Of a stretch of 64,000 bases of DNA, positions 18,468-26,750 are shown in pieces. How positions within the stretch are numbered: position 1 is the first letter of the stretch; each line of letters begins with the position of its first letter. The position numbers were made by a program, and so were the translations under genes. Under the pieces are notes generated by a model. It searched no databases. It saw only the letters and a list, made by a program, of their open reading frames with translations, and was not told where the DNA came from. The stretch comes from Sphingomonas adhaesiva (lineage in GTDB: Bacteria > Pseudomonadota > Alphaproteobacteria > Sphingomonadales > Sphingomonadaceae), in assembly GCF_036946125.1 (NCBI RefSeq), contig NZ_JAQIJT010000002.1:1610001-1674000 (forward strand), given 5' to 3'.

Positions 18468-18513
18468 GTGCTCCTGCGAACGCAGGAGCCCAGGGTTGGG
18501 GAGTGCCCTCGGG
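18468..18513. repeat. Half copy of the composite palindromic repeat
   Basis: ACGTGCTCCTGCG, CGCAGGAGCC and CAGGGTT match the inner arm of the longer copies at 725 and 20580. It follows the GT4 stop by one base and could terminate both convergent transcripts. Confidence 0.6.
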
Positions 18514-18528
18514 CGTTGATCCGCAAAT

Positions 18529-19422
18529 CTAGTAGGCGCTCCGCTCACGCTCCCGCCCCAGCAGCCGCCGCGCGGTCGCGGTCGCGCTCTTGGCCACGCG
18601 GTGCGCGGTCACCTTCGCCGCATCCGCGGCGCGATTCTCGCCCGGCGCTGCCGGCGTCCAGCCCACCCGGCGCAGTCGCTGGTTGACGCGGTGTAGCCGC
18701 GCCTCGCCGTCGCTCTCGTCCGATCGCCACGTGATGCTGAACGATACCGACCGCGTCGGCCCGTTCTGCACCCAGTGCGGCGCCTTCACCGGCACGTACA
18801 CCGCGTCGCCCGGCGCCAGCCGGTGATCCTGCGCCTTCGCGTCGAACGCGGGGTCGTGCCGCATGTTGCGATGCCGCCCGCCGCGGTGGAACGCCTCGTG
18901 CACCTCCGCGGGCACGATCGACAGGTCGCCGGCGGGATAGACGCGCATCGTCTTCGTACCCGCGATCTGGAGCAGGATATTATGCTCCGGGTCCATGTGG
19001 AACGGCGTCACCGAGTTCGGCGACGACAGGAAGATGAACGCCTCGCGCCGGCGACAGGCGCCCGTCCGCGGCTCCGTCACCGGCGCCAATTCTCCCAGGC
19101 ACGCATCGATGAGCGCGGCATAGGCCGGATCGACGTCGACCTTCTTCAGCACCATCCAGCAGCCGTTGTCGTCGATCGTCCGCACGATCTCCCCCACCGG
19201 CATCGCCGCGCGGCGGACCCCGGCCGGGTCCTGATCGACCGCCAGATTGCCGAAGCTGTGCTCGACATGGCTCTCGGGCAGCCGCTCCGCCAGCTGTGCG
19301 AGCGCCTCCTGCGCGAACAGCGGATGGTCGTGGAGGCGGTGCCGCACGGCAGCCGGCCCGCCGGGATACGCGGCCGCGAACGCCTCCAGCCCGCGCGGCG
19401 CGAAGCAGCGGTGATCGGTCAT
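18529..19422 (-). CDS. JmjC/cupin_8-like oxygenase-fold protein
   Basis: A 297-residue protein. HMDPEHNILLQIAGTKTMRV holds the HxD pair of the iron site of JmjC-type 2-oxoglutarate oxygenases, in the typical setting SPNSVTPFHMDPEHN. A later conserved region, LAPGDAVYVPVKAPHWVQNG, supplies the distal His. The C-terminal 60 residues are basic and Ala-rich. It overlaps the upstream acyltransferase by ATGA. It may hydroxylate a sugar, lipid or protein tied to the polysaccharide; the substrate is unknown and no such step is established for this kind of locus. Confidence 0.7.
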   Translation of the reverse strand: MTDHRCFAPRGLEAFAAAYPGGPAAVRHRLHDHPLFAQEALAQLAERLPESHVEHSFGNLAVDQDPAGVRRAAMPVGEIVRTIDDNGCWMVLKKVDVDPAYAALIDACLGELAPVTEPRTGACRRREAFIFLSSPNSVTPFHMDPEHNILLQIAGTKTMRVYPAGDLSIVPAEVHEAFHRGGRHRNMRHDPAFDAKAQDHRLAPGDAVYVPVKAPHWVQNGPTRSVSFSITWRSDESDGEARLHRVNQRLRRVGWTPAAPGENRAADAAKVTAHRVAKSATATARRLLGRERERSAY

Positions 19423-20492
19423 GCCTGTTCCCTCCTGTTCGCGCGACGCCGCCGCCACGCCTCGATCCCGCGGCACATCAGCCGCGACCGCACGTTGTCG
19501 AACGGGACCGCGAGCGAGACGATCGTGCGCCGCGCCGGCCACAGCCGGTCGATCATCGGATGGCCCGCGCGCGCGCAGCTATCGGCCCGCGCCAGCCCCC
19601 GCACGTCCAGCGCGTGCTCCAGATACGCCATCTCGATCAGCACGCCGGGCGAGAAGGCCGCCCATTCCTCGTCATAGGCGATCTTGAGCTGGAACGACTC
19701 GTCCCCGCTTTCCACATTGGCCAGCATCGCGATCGTCGCATCGCCCACCGTCATCCGGTGGAAATCGAGCGCACCGCGCGCGTGCGCGTCCGTCAGGATC
19801 GCGCGGAAGCATCGCTCCGTCGCCGGATCGGCTGCCGCCGCCACCCCTTCGCGCCCCTTCCAGCCAGAGGTTTCGAGCGCGAACAGGGTGTCGATCCACG
19901 CGCCCGCGGCCTCTTCCGGCGCCAGTCGCTCGAACCGGAGCGCGCCCCGCTCCGCCAGTCGCGCGCGCAGGCGGCGATGTTCCTTCAACACCTTGCCGCG
20001 AACGTGTCGCGCCGCGTGTTCCGCACTCGACAAACCACGCTCCAGCACCGCGCGTTCATAGCGCCGCGTCACGGTGCAGCGCGTCATCGCCATCAGTGCT
20101 CGCGTCGACGCGCTGTCCGCATCCAGCGCCGACAGCCGCAGGAAATGCCCCGGCCCCCGCGCCAGCACCGGCAGCGCGGCGCCCCAGAACGCCTGCTCCC
20201 GTCCGCCACGTACCAGCGGCTCGCCCAGCGCCCGGACGCGCTGGTCCCAATTCTCGACGCTGAGCGCGATACCGCCCTTCCGCCGCGTCGCGATCGGCAG
20301 GACACCCAGCAGCGCATCGCCGTCACGCACCGCCAGCAGACGGGGCGTCCCGGCCTCGCGAAGGCCGCGACATGCCGCCACCACGTCGCGGCGATAGAAG
20401 GGATTGGCCACCACCGCCTCGTCGGCCAGCGAATCCCACGCCCCTGCGATCGTGTCCCACCCGCCTTCATCGATGATCGCAGCCGTCACCAT
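19419..20492 (-). CDS. Second CelD/FemAB-type acyltransferase
   Basis: A 357-residue Acetyltransf_6 protein, related in layout to the one at 8631. It has ETSGWKGREGVAAAADPATE and the C-terminal KIAYDEEWAAFSPGVLIEM; compare WKGRAGTAIADD and KVGYDEALADFSPGYVL in the other. Presumably adds an acyl group in polymer maturation. It is the first gene of a two-gene operon with the JmjC-like gene. Low similarity outside the motifs suggests a different substrate, not a recent duplication. Confidence 0.68.
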   Translation of the reverse strand: MVTAAIIDEGGWDTIAGAWDSLADEAVVANPFYRRDVVAACRGLREAGTPRLLAVRDGDALLGVLPIATRRKGGIALSVENWDQRVRALGEPLVRGGREQAFWGAALPVLARGPGHFLRLSALDADSASTRALMAMTRCTVTRRYERAVLERGLSSAEHAARHVRGKVLKEHRRLRARLAERGALRFERLAPEEAAGAWIDTLFALETSGWKGREGVAAAADPATERCFRAILTDAHARGALDFHRMTVGDATIAMLANVESGDESFQLKIAYDEEWAAFSPGVLIEMAYLEHALDVRGLARADSCARAGHPMIDRLWPARRTIVSLAVPFDNVRSRLMCRGIEAWRRRRANRREQA

Positions 20493-20544
20493 GCTGGCCG
20501 CACTAGGCGCGAAAGCTCACCAATCGGTTCACGCGCCCTTGGTT

Positions 20545-20720
20545 GCCCGGCGAAGGCGAGACCCTTGCAAGAGTGTCAACCGTGCTCCTGCGCAGGCAGG
20601 AGCCCAGGGTTGCAGATCTCACAAGGCGTTGCTCTGCGTGGCCCCGGGCTCCTGCCTCCGCAGGAGCACGGCGTGGCTCGGCGCCGCTGCACTCCTATCG
20701 CCAACGTTCCGCGAAGGCCG
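20545..20720. repeat. Composite palindromic repeat inserted in another hairpin repeat
   Basis: The outer CCCGGCGAAGGC/GCGAAGGCCGGGG hairpin is split. GCGAAGGC occurs at 20550-20557 and at 20711-20718. Between them lies a complete inner element: ACCCTTGCAAGAG, then CGTGCTCCTGCGCAGGCAGG from 20581, mirrored by GCTCCTGCCTCCGCAGGAGC to about 20670. The 8-bp direct repeats fit a target-site duplication. Confidence 0.72.
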
Positions 20721-20794
20721 GGGTACAGGCCGCGGCCCATCCCCAGACCGCCCCGTACCTTGAGCCTCTCGCCAGCCACCCGACACCCCCCCTT

Positions 20795-20823
20795 CACCCC
20801 GGACCTGTTCCGGGGCCCCGCTT
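20795..20823. repeat. Half copy of the CACCCCGGACCTGTTCCGGGG repeat
   Basis: A short hairpin (CCCCGGACCTGTTCCGGGG) matching the left arm of the repeat at 32194. With the composite element upstream and the rpsI terminator, it accounts for the 20493-21010 gap; no gene is seen there. Confidence 0.6.
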
Positions 20824-20869
20824 CGTCCGCGCCATCGCCCGGAATAGCCCCTCACCAGCGACATCAACG

Positions 20870-20900
20870 AAAAGGGCGGCCCGTCGCCGGACCGCCCCTT
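20870..20900 (-). terminator. Probable terminator of rplM-rpsI
   Basis: On the minus strand a GC-rich stem (GGGGCGGTCC paired with GGGCCGCCC) is followed by TTTTC, about 110 bp after the rpsI stop. Confidence 0.6.
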
Positions 20901-21010
20901 CGTACCATCGGCCGGACCGACACGCCGTCGGACATCGTCGGCCATGCCGACGCTGCCGCCCGCCGTGGCGACCTCGTGGATTGGGTGGGCAATCCACGAG
21001 CGCCCACACC

Positions 21011-21559
21011 TTAGCGCTTCGAGAACTGGAAGCTGCGACGTGCCTTCGCGCGGCCGTACTTCTTGCGCTCGACGACGCGCGGATCGCGGGTCAGGAAGCC
21101 CGCGGCCTTCACCGGCGCGCGCAACGTCGGCTCGTACTTGGTGATCGCCTGGCTGATGCCGTGCTTCACCGCGCCGGCCTGACCCGACAGACCGCCACCC
21201 TTGACGGTGCAGATCACGTCATACTGACCCTCGCGCTCGGTGATGCCGAACACCTGGTTGATGACCAGACGCAGCGTCGGACGCGCGAAATAGATCTCCT
21301 GATCGCGACCGTTGATCGTGATCTTGCCCGAGCCCGGCTTCAGCCAGACGCGCGCGACCGCATCCTTGCGGCGGCCGGTGGCATAGGCGCGACCGTATTT
21401 GTCGAGCTCCTGCGCGCGCAGCGGTGCGCGCTGCACCGGCTCGTCGGTCTGGCCCGACAGATACGCCTCGGCGGAGGTGTCGGCCTGCTCGACCGCGGTC
21501 TCGCGCTGCTGCTGGAGCGCCGCGCCCAGATCGGAGAGGGACTGGCGGTTGTCGGACAT
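21011..21559 (-). CDS. rpsI: 30S ribosomal protein S9
   Basis: Small-subunit protein whose C-terminal tail reaches the P-site tRNA. The 182-residue protein has the S9 core YATGRRKDAVARVWLKPG, GGGLSGQAGAVKHGI and the ending FQFSKR. The first ~50 residues are a Gln/Ala-rich extension found in alphaproteobacterial S9, longer than E. coli S9 (130). The start overlaps the rplM stop by one base (TAATG), the usual rplM-rpsI operon. Confidence 0.97.
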   Translation of the reverse strand: MSDNRQSLSDLGAALQQQRETAVEQADTSAEAYLSGQTDEPVQRAPLRAQELDKYGRAYATGRRKDAVARVWLKPGSGKITINGRDQEIYFARPTLRLVINQVFGITEREGQYDVICTVKGGGLSGQAGAVKHGISQAITKYEPTLRAPVKAAGFLTRDPRVVERKKYGRAKARRSFQFSKR

Positions 21560-22038
21560 TATGCGCCCACCTTGTTCTTGCGGCTCATGGCCGCGATGTC
21601 GAGGACTTCGGGGTTCTGCGCCTCGTGCGGATGCTCCGCACCGGCGAAGATGCGCAGGTTGCGCATCTGCTGGCGGCCCAGCGGACCGCGCGGGATCATG
21701 CGCTCGACGGCCTTCTCGAGCACGCGCTCGGGGAAGCGGCCCTCCAGCACCTTGGCAGCGGTGATGCCCTTGATGCCGCCGGCATAGCCGGTGTGCTTGT
21801 AATAGACCTTCTGGCCCAGCTTGTTGCCGGTGAAGCGCACCTTGTCCGCGTTGATGACGATGACGTTGTCACCGCAATCGACGTGCGGGGTGAAGCTGGG
21901 CTTGTGCTTGCCGCGCAGCACGTTGGCGATCACGACCGCCGCACGCCCGACCACCAGGTCGGTCGCGTCGACGATGTGCCACTTCTTCTCCACCTCGTGC
22001 GGCTTGGCCGCCTTGGTGGTCTTCATCAGCGCCTTCAT
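21559..22038 (-). CDS. rplM: 50S ribosomal protein L13
   Basis: Early-assembling large-subunit protein, 159 residues. KKWHIVDATDLVVGRAA and KVYYKHTGYAGGIKGI, then MIPRGPLGRQQMRNLRI, are L13 signatures. The ATG at 22038 is taken; a second Met four codons on (22026) has a weak AAGG upstream and would give 155 residues. Confidence 0.97.
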   Translation of the reverse strand: MKALMKTTKAAKPHEVEKKWHIVDATDLVVGRAAVVIANVLRGKHKPSFTPHVDCGDNVIVINADKVRFTGNKLGQKVYYKHTGYAGGIKGITAAKVLEGRFPERVLEKAVERMIPRGPLGRQQMRNLRIFAGAEHPHEAQNPEVLDIAAMSRKNKVGA

Positions 22039-22169
22039 GGGGCCAGTGACCTTATATCCGCGTTCAAAACGAAAAGACGCGCCATCCCGCCGGACGTGCG
22101 CGCCGCTGCGGCTGCCAATGCCGATGGACGGCTGCGAAGTCAAGATTCCCGGCGCATTCCTGACGGGTA

Positions 22170-22955
22170 TTATGATACCGCAGGCTTGATCGTCACCGTC
22201 ACCTCGTTGCGCAGCACCCCGCCGTCCGACGCCGTGGAGGTGCGCTTCTCGACCGTCTCCAGCGACAATCCGGTACCGCGGTCGATCGTGCGACGGCGGA
22301 ACAGCGTCACCTCGGAGGCGCCCTGCGCGGTGTCGATCGTGCCGCTGGCATCGATCTCCAGCACGGTACGCGCGCCCTGCCGCGCAGTCCGCTCGGTGCC
22401 CGCAAGCGTCCCCGTGCCCGTCGCCCCGGCCGGCAGCGCCACCGCGCGCACGCCCGGCGCGCGATCGGCATCGCCTGCCCCCAGCACCGCCAGCAGCGGA
22501 CCCGCCAGCGCGGCGTCCCGCTCCGCCGCGCCGGTCGCGTCATGCACCCGCAGCGCCGCCGCCCGTGCCGCATCCGGCGACGGCCCCGCGATCACGCCGC
22601 GCAGCCGCGCCCAGGCCGCGTCCGCTTCGCGTACGCGCACCATCTGCCCCGCCGCATCCAGCTCGACCGCGATCGGCGCGGCCAGCGTTCGCACCAGCGC
22701 GACATAGGGGGAATGATCGCCGCGGCTGTCCTCCACCCGCGCCGGGTCGACCGCCATCACCGCCACATAGCCCTTGCCCGCGCGCTCGAACCGCACGCGC
22801 CGCGCCGCGCGCAACGTGCGCACGCCGCGGCCGTCGTCCCGCACCTCGACACGGTCGAGCCACAGGTCGCGCCCCACCGGCGGCGCGAAATGCGCGGCGG
22901 CGGGCGCGGCGACCAGCAGCGTCGCCGGCAACAGCCATACCGCCGCCCGCCTCAC
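22170..22955 (-). CDS. Secreted hypothetical protein behind ctaA
   Basis: About 261 residues; family not recognised. A signal peptide (AVWLLPATLLVAAPAAAH) is followed by a beta-rich region, with RDLWLDRVEVRDDGRGVRTL, RTVLEIDASGTIDTAQGA and EVTLFRRRTIDRGTGLSLE. The GTG at 22955 gives the cleanest signal peptide. Further in-frame GTGs at 22970, 22985 and 23000 arise from a 15-bp tandem repeat, the last overlapping the ctaA stop. Probably co-transcribed with ctaA. Confidence 0.65.
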   Translation of the reverse strand: MRRAAVWLLPATLLVAAPAAAHFAPPVGRDLWLDRVEVRDDGRGVRTLRAARRVRFERAGKGYVAVMAVDPARVEDSRGDHSPYVALVRTLAAPIAVELDAAGQMVRVREADAAWARLRGVIAGPSPDAARAAALRVHDATGAAERDAALAGPLLAVLGAGDADRAPGVRAVALPAGATGTGTLAGTERTARQGARTVLEIDASGTIDTAQGASEVTLFRRRTIDRGTGLSLETVEKRTSTASDGGVLRNEVTVTIKPAVS

Positions 22956-23003
22956 CGCCCCCGGCCTCACCGCCCCCGGCCTCACCGCCCCCCGCCTCAC
23001 CGA
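22950..23003. repeat. 15-bp tandem repeat at the ctaA stop/next-gene start
   Basis: Units of GTGAGGCCGGGGGCG (minus strand; small variants) lie 15 nt apart, putting a GTG in the same frame at 23000, 22985, 22970 and 22955. The first GTGA also contains the ctaA TGA. Confidence 0.85.
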
Positions 23004-24037
23004 CGCGGTGCACCCACCGCATGCGCCGCCGTCACCGCCGCGATCAGCAGCAGCGCGGCATTCGCCTGATGCGCGACCGCGATGACGATCTGCACGCCGC
23101 TGAGCAGCGTCGCGATCCCCAGCAGGATCTGCACGCCCACCAGCGCCACCAGTACCCCGGCCACCCCGCCGGCTCGCGCCGCGCGCGCGCGCAGCGCCAG
23201 CCACACCAGCGCGCCCGCCGCGACGAAGGCGAGCCAGCGGTGGATGAACTGCACCACGATCGGATTGTCGACCGCGTTGCTCCACGCCGGCGACAGCATC
23301 GGCACGCCCGCGGGGAAGAGCGCGTCGCCCATCAGCGGCCAGCTGGAAAAGGCATAGCCCGCGTCCAGCCCCGCGGTGAACGCGCCGAAGACGATCTGCA
23401 CCGCCAGCGCCGCCAGCGCGAGCGCCGGTCCGCCGCGCAACGCCGCGGGCCGCGCCAGCGGATTGACCGCCAGCAGCCGCAGGTCGCGCGCGGTCCACAC
23501 GATCCCGCCCAGGATGAACAGCGCGGTCGACAGATGCACCGCCAGCCGGATGTGGCTGACGTCGGTGCGCACCGACAGGCCCGATGCGACCATCCACCAG
23601 CCGATCGCGCCCTGCAGCCCGCCCAGCGCCAGCAGCGCGCTCAACCGCCAGCCATAGCCGCGCGGGATACGCCGCGTGACCGCGAACCCGATCAGCGGGA
23701 TCGCGAACGCCAGCCCGATCACGCGGCCCAGCAGGCGGTGGACATATTCCCAGAAGAAGATCGCCTTGAACCCGGCCAGCGTCATGCCGCGGTTCAGCTC
23801 CTGATACTCCGGGATGCGCTGGTAGTTGGCAAACTCGGCCTGCCACTGCGCCTCGTTCAGCGGGGGGACGATCCCGCTGATCGGCTTCCACTGCGTGATC
23901 GACAGCCCCGATTCGGTCAGCCGCGTGATGCCCCCGACCACCACCATCGCGACGATCAGCGCCGCGACGAGGTGCAGCCAGCGCGCGATCGCGGCGGGGC
24001 GGGTGGACACAGAAAATCCGGGGCTGGCCTGAAGCAT
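22997..24037 (-). CDS. ctaA: Heme A synthase, COX15/CtaA type 2
   Basis: Oxidises heme O to heme A for aa3 cytochrome oxidase. The 346-residue membrane protein has eight predicted helices and the paired His ligands: EYVHRLLGR, HIRLAVHLSTAL, FIHRWLAF and VAHQANAALLL. GGITRLTESGLSITQWKPISG near the N-terminus is a family signature. Located between pyrG and the secreted protein on the same strand; no oxidase subunit is in the window. Confidence 0.95.
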   Translation of the reverse strand: MLQASPGFSVSTRPAAIARWLHLVAALIVAMVVVGGITRLTESGLSITQWKPISGIVPPLNEAQWQAEFANYQRIPEYQELNRGMTLAGFKAIFFWEYVHRLLGRVIGLAFAIPLIGFAVTRRIPRGYGWRLSALLALGGLQGAIGWWMVASGLSVRTDVSHIRLAVHLSTALFILGGIVWTARDLRLLAVNPLARPAALRGGPALALAALAVQIVFGAFTAGLDAGYAFSSWPLMGDALFPAGVPMLSPAWSNAVDNPIVVQFIHRWLAFVAAGALVWLALRARAARAGGVAGVLVALVGVQILLGIATLLSGVQIVIAVAHQANAALLLIAAVTAAHAVGAPRR

Positions 24038-24082
24038 GGCCCCCCTTACGCCTCCCGCAACCGATTGCCTACCGCGACGTCG

Positions 24083-25717
24083 TCAGACGAGGCGGCTCTG
24101 CTTGACCGCGGCGGCGATGAAGCTGGCGAACAGCGGATGCGGCTCGAACGGCTTGCTCTTCAGCTCCGGGTGGAACTGGACGCCCACGAACCACGGATGA
24201 TCCGGCCGCTCGACGATCTCGGGCAGCGTGCCGTCGGGCGACATGCCGGAGAAGACGAGCCCGCCCTCCTCCAGCGCGTCGCGATACTTCGTATTCACCT
24301 CGTAGCGGTGGCGATGCCGCTCGCTGATCGTGTCGCTGCCGTAGATCGAGGAGACGACGCTGTTGCCGGTCAGCTTCGCCTCATAGGCGCCCAGCCGCAT
24401 CGTGCCGCCCAGGTCGCCGTTCTCCGCGCGCTGCTCCAGCCCGCGCTCGGTCATCCATTCGGTGATGAGGCCGACGACCGGCTCCTCGGTCGGCCCGAAT
24501 TCGGTCGACGACGCCGCCGCGATCCCCGCCAGATCGCGCGCGCCCTCGACGCAGGCCATCTGCATCCCGAAGCAGATGCCGAAATACGGCACCCGCCGCT
24601 CGCGCGCGAAGCGGACCGAGGCGATCTTGCCCTCCGCGCCGCGCGATCCGAAGGCGCCGGGGACCAGGATCGCGTGGAGCGGCTCCAGATGCGCCGCGAT
24701 CTCCGCGTCGTCGCCCTCGAACAGCTCGGCGTCGATCCAGCGGATGTTGACCTTCACCCGATTGGCGATGCCGCCGTGGACCAGCGCCTCGTTCAGCGAC
24801 TTGTACGCGTCCTGCAGGCCCACATACTTGCCGACGACGCCGACCGTCACCTCGCCCTCGGGATGCATCAGCCGCTCGACGATCTCGTCCCAGCGGGTCA
24901 GGTCCGGTGCGGACGAGGGCGTGATTCCGAACGCGCGCAGCACCTCCGAATCGAGGCCCTCGCCATGATATTGCAGCGGCACCGCATAGATGCTCTTGGC
25001 ATCCAGCGCGGGGATGACCGCGCTCTCGGGCACGTTGCAGAACAGCGCGATCTTCGCGCGCTCCGACTCGGGCAGCGGCTGTTCGCAGCGGCAGACGATC
25101 ACGTCCGGCTGCACGCCCAGCGCCGCGATCTCGCGCACCGAATGCTGCGTCGGCTTCGTCTTCAGCTCGCCGGCCGCGGCGATGTACGGCACCAGCGTGA
25201 CGTGGACGCTGATCGCATTGCCGCGCCCGACCTCGTTCTTCAGCTGGCGGATCGCCTCGATGAAGGGCAGCGACTCGATGTCGCCGACCGTCCCGCCGAT
25301 CTCGCACAGCACGAAGTCGAGGTCGTCGGTCTCCGCCCGGGCGAACGCCTTGATCGCGTCCGTCACGTGCGGGATCACCTGCACCGTCGCGCCCAGATAG
25401 TCGCCGCGCCGCTCGCGCTCGATGATCGTCTTGTAGATCCGGCCCGAGGTGACGTTGTCCGACTGGCGCGCTGACACGCCGGTGAAGCGCTCGTAATGGC
25501 CCAGGTCCAGGTCGGTCTCCGCGCCGTCGTCGGTCACGTACACCTCGCCGTGCTGATACGGGCTCATCGTGCCCGGATCGACGTTCAGATACGGATCGAA
25601 CTTGCGGATACGAACGCGATAGCCGCGCGCCTGGAGCAGCGCCGCGAGGCTCGCCGCCATGAGACCCTTGCCGAGCGAGGAAACCACGCCGCCGGTGATG
25701 AAGATATACCGCGCCAT
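24083..25717 (-). CDS. pyrG: CTP synthase
   Basis: Makes CTP from UTP, ATP and glutamine. The 544-residue length is standard. The synthetase domain starts MARYIFITGGVVSSLGKGL. The C-terminal glutamine amidotransferase has the nucleophile Cys in PYFGICFGMQMA and the catalytic His/Glu in GVQFHPELKS. A TTG three codons upstream is not needed; ATG 25717 matches the family start. Follows secG on the same strand. Confidence 0.98.
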   Translation of the reverse strand: MARYIFITGGVVSSLGKGLMAASLAALLQARGYRVRIRKFDPYLNVDPGTMSPYQHGEVYVTDDGAETDLDLGHYERFTGVSARQSDNVTSGRIYKTIIERERRGDYLGATVQVIPHVTDAIKAFARAETDDLDFVLCEIGGTVGDIESLPFIEAIRQLKNEVGRGNAISVHVTLVPYIAAAGELKTKPTQHSVREIAALGVQPDVIVCRCEQPLPESERAKIALFCNVPESAVIPALDAKSIYAVPLQYHGEGLDSEVLRAFGITPSSAPDLTRWDEIVERLMHPEGEVTVGVVGKYVGLQDAYKSLNEALVHGGIANRVKVNIRWIDAELFEGDDAEIAAHLEPLHAILVPGAFGSRGAEGKIASVRFARERRVPYFGICFGMQMACVEGARDLAGIAAASSTEFGPTEEPVVGLITEWMTERGLEQRAENGDLGGTMRLGAYEAKLTGNSVVSSIYGSDTISERHRHRYEVNTKYRDALEEGGLVFSGMSPDGTLPEIVERPDHPWFVGVQFHPELKSKPFEPHPLFASFIAAAVKQSRLV

Positions 25718-25757
25718 GGGACGCAACCCCTAACCGTTGAACACGAACAAGCGCAAG

Positions 25758-25779
25758 CGCGCGCGGTGCACCGCGCGCG
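25758..25779. terminator. Perfect GC-rich palindrome between secG and pyrG
   Basis: A 22-bp perfect palindrome of alternating GC centred on GGTGCACC. No T run follows, so it may be an attenuator or processing hairpin rather than a classical terminator. Confidence 0.4.
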
Positions 25780-25802
25780 ACGAAGCGCCGATAAAACGAG
25801 GA

Positions 25803-26165
25803 TCAGTTGGCGAGCGGGACGCCGTTGTCCGCCGGCGAGGGCGCCGGTGCGGCCGGTGCGCCCGGCTGCGGCTGGGCCTGCACCGGCTGCGTCTGCGCGG
25901 CGGGCGCGCGGCGCTGGAGCGAGGTGTCGACCGTGGTCCCGCTGCGGCTGGCGGCGATGAAGGCGAGCAGCACGCTCATCGCGATGAACAGCCCGGCCAG
26001 CACGCCGGTCGCGCGCGTCAGGAAGTCCGCCGCGCCGCGCGCCGACATCAGCCCCGACGGGCTGCCCGACGAGGTCAGCCCGCCGCCCTCCGACCGCTGC
26101 ATCAGGATCACGGTGACGAGGGCAGCCGCGATGATGGCCTGAACGACGAGCAGGAAGGTGAACAT
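25803..26165 (-). CDS. secG: Preprotein translocase subunit SecG
   Basis: Accessory subunit of the SecYEG channel, 120 residues. Two helices (about 3-22 and 55-75) flank LMQRSEGGGL and GGLTSSGSPSGLM SecG motifs. The C-terminal tail is Pro/Gln/Ala-rich and longer than E. coli's, as usual in sphingomonads. Placement before pyrG is typical of alphaproteobacteria. Divergent from the MarR gene over 225 bp that hold both promoters and nothing else I recognise. Confidence 0.93.
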   Translation of the reverse strand: MFTFLLVVQAIIAAALVTVILMQRSEGGGLTSSGSPSGLMSARGAADFLTRATGVLAGLFIAMSVLLAFIAASRSGTTVDTSLQRRAPAAQTQPVQAQPQPGAPAAPAPSPADNGVPLAN

Positions 26166-26390
26166 GACGCGCGCGGAATCCCACAGGTGAAGAAGCGGCG
26201 CACGCGATGACGGCCATGCCCCGGACCGGCGCCACATAGGCGGACCCGGCAGAAGGATCAACCGCGCGCACCGCCGGGCACCCGTCGTAAAATCATGACA
26301 GGGCTGAAACCACTGGTTCGACACGGCGTTATCCATCGCGTCGAGCCGGAACGGACCGGCAACCCTTTCAGCACAAGGCGGGACGAGGAC

Positions 26391-26750
26391 GTGTCAGCTT
26401 TCGCTCAGCCGGAATTGAATTCGTGGATGAAGGCGCTGGTGGACTACGTGCGGTCGGGCGAACCCGATCTCACGAACCGCCAGATGGCGCTTCTTCTGGT
26501 GGTCTATCTGCGCCCCGGCCCGCACACCGTGCGCGGTCTGGCGCGGATACTGAACGTCTCGAAACCCGTCGTGACGCGCGCCTTGAACAGGCTGGGCGCT
26601 CTCGGCTATCTGCGCCGCCAACGCGACGACAGCGACAAGCGCAACATCTTCGTCGCCCGCACATCCGAAGGGGCAGATTTTCTTGAGGAGTTCGGCCAGT
26701 TCATCGGCGACGGAGACGCGTCGCCACCGGCCCGCGCCGTCAACGCGTAA
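26391..26750 (+). CDS. MarR-family transcriptional regulator
   Basis: DNA-binding regulator, 119 residues from the GTG start. The winged helix is clear: LTNRQMALLLVVYL, TVRGLARILNVSKPVVTRAL as helix-turn-helix, and GYLRRQRDDSDKRNIFVART as the wing. GTG 26391 is chosen because ACGAGGAC lies just upstream; an ATG at 26295 would add 32 residues with no ribosome site. The long dimerising C-terminal helix of typical MarR is short here. Next to an SH3-like gene and argC. Ligand unknown. Confidence 0.85.
   Translation: MSAFAQPELNSWMKALVDYVRSGEPDLTNRQMALLLVVYLRPGPHTVRGLARILNVSKPVVTRALNRLGALGYLRRQRDDSDKRNIFVARTSEGADFLEEFGQFIGDGDASPPARAVNA

Noticed and set aside
18529..19422. A transcription factor call for the JmjC-like gene
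   Set aside because: The family name is historical; the visible iron-binding HxD points to an oxygenase-type fold, not DNA binding.
22950..23003. CRISPR-like array
   Set aside because: The units are 15 bp, contiguous, without spacers, and lie in coding sequence.
22565..25474. A 969-codon open frame on the plus strand
   Set aside because: It lies opposite ctaA and pyrG, and has the same Arg/Asp/His-rich composition typical of shadow frames.
25718..25726. TTG start three codons upstream of pyrG
   Set aside because: The ATG at 25717 gives the conserved N-terminus and the standard length of 544 residues.
26295..26390. MarR start at ATG 26295
   Set aside because: No ribosome site is seen there and the added 32 residues do not resemble MarR; GTG 26391 has GAGGA at good spacing.
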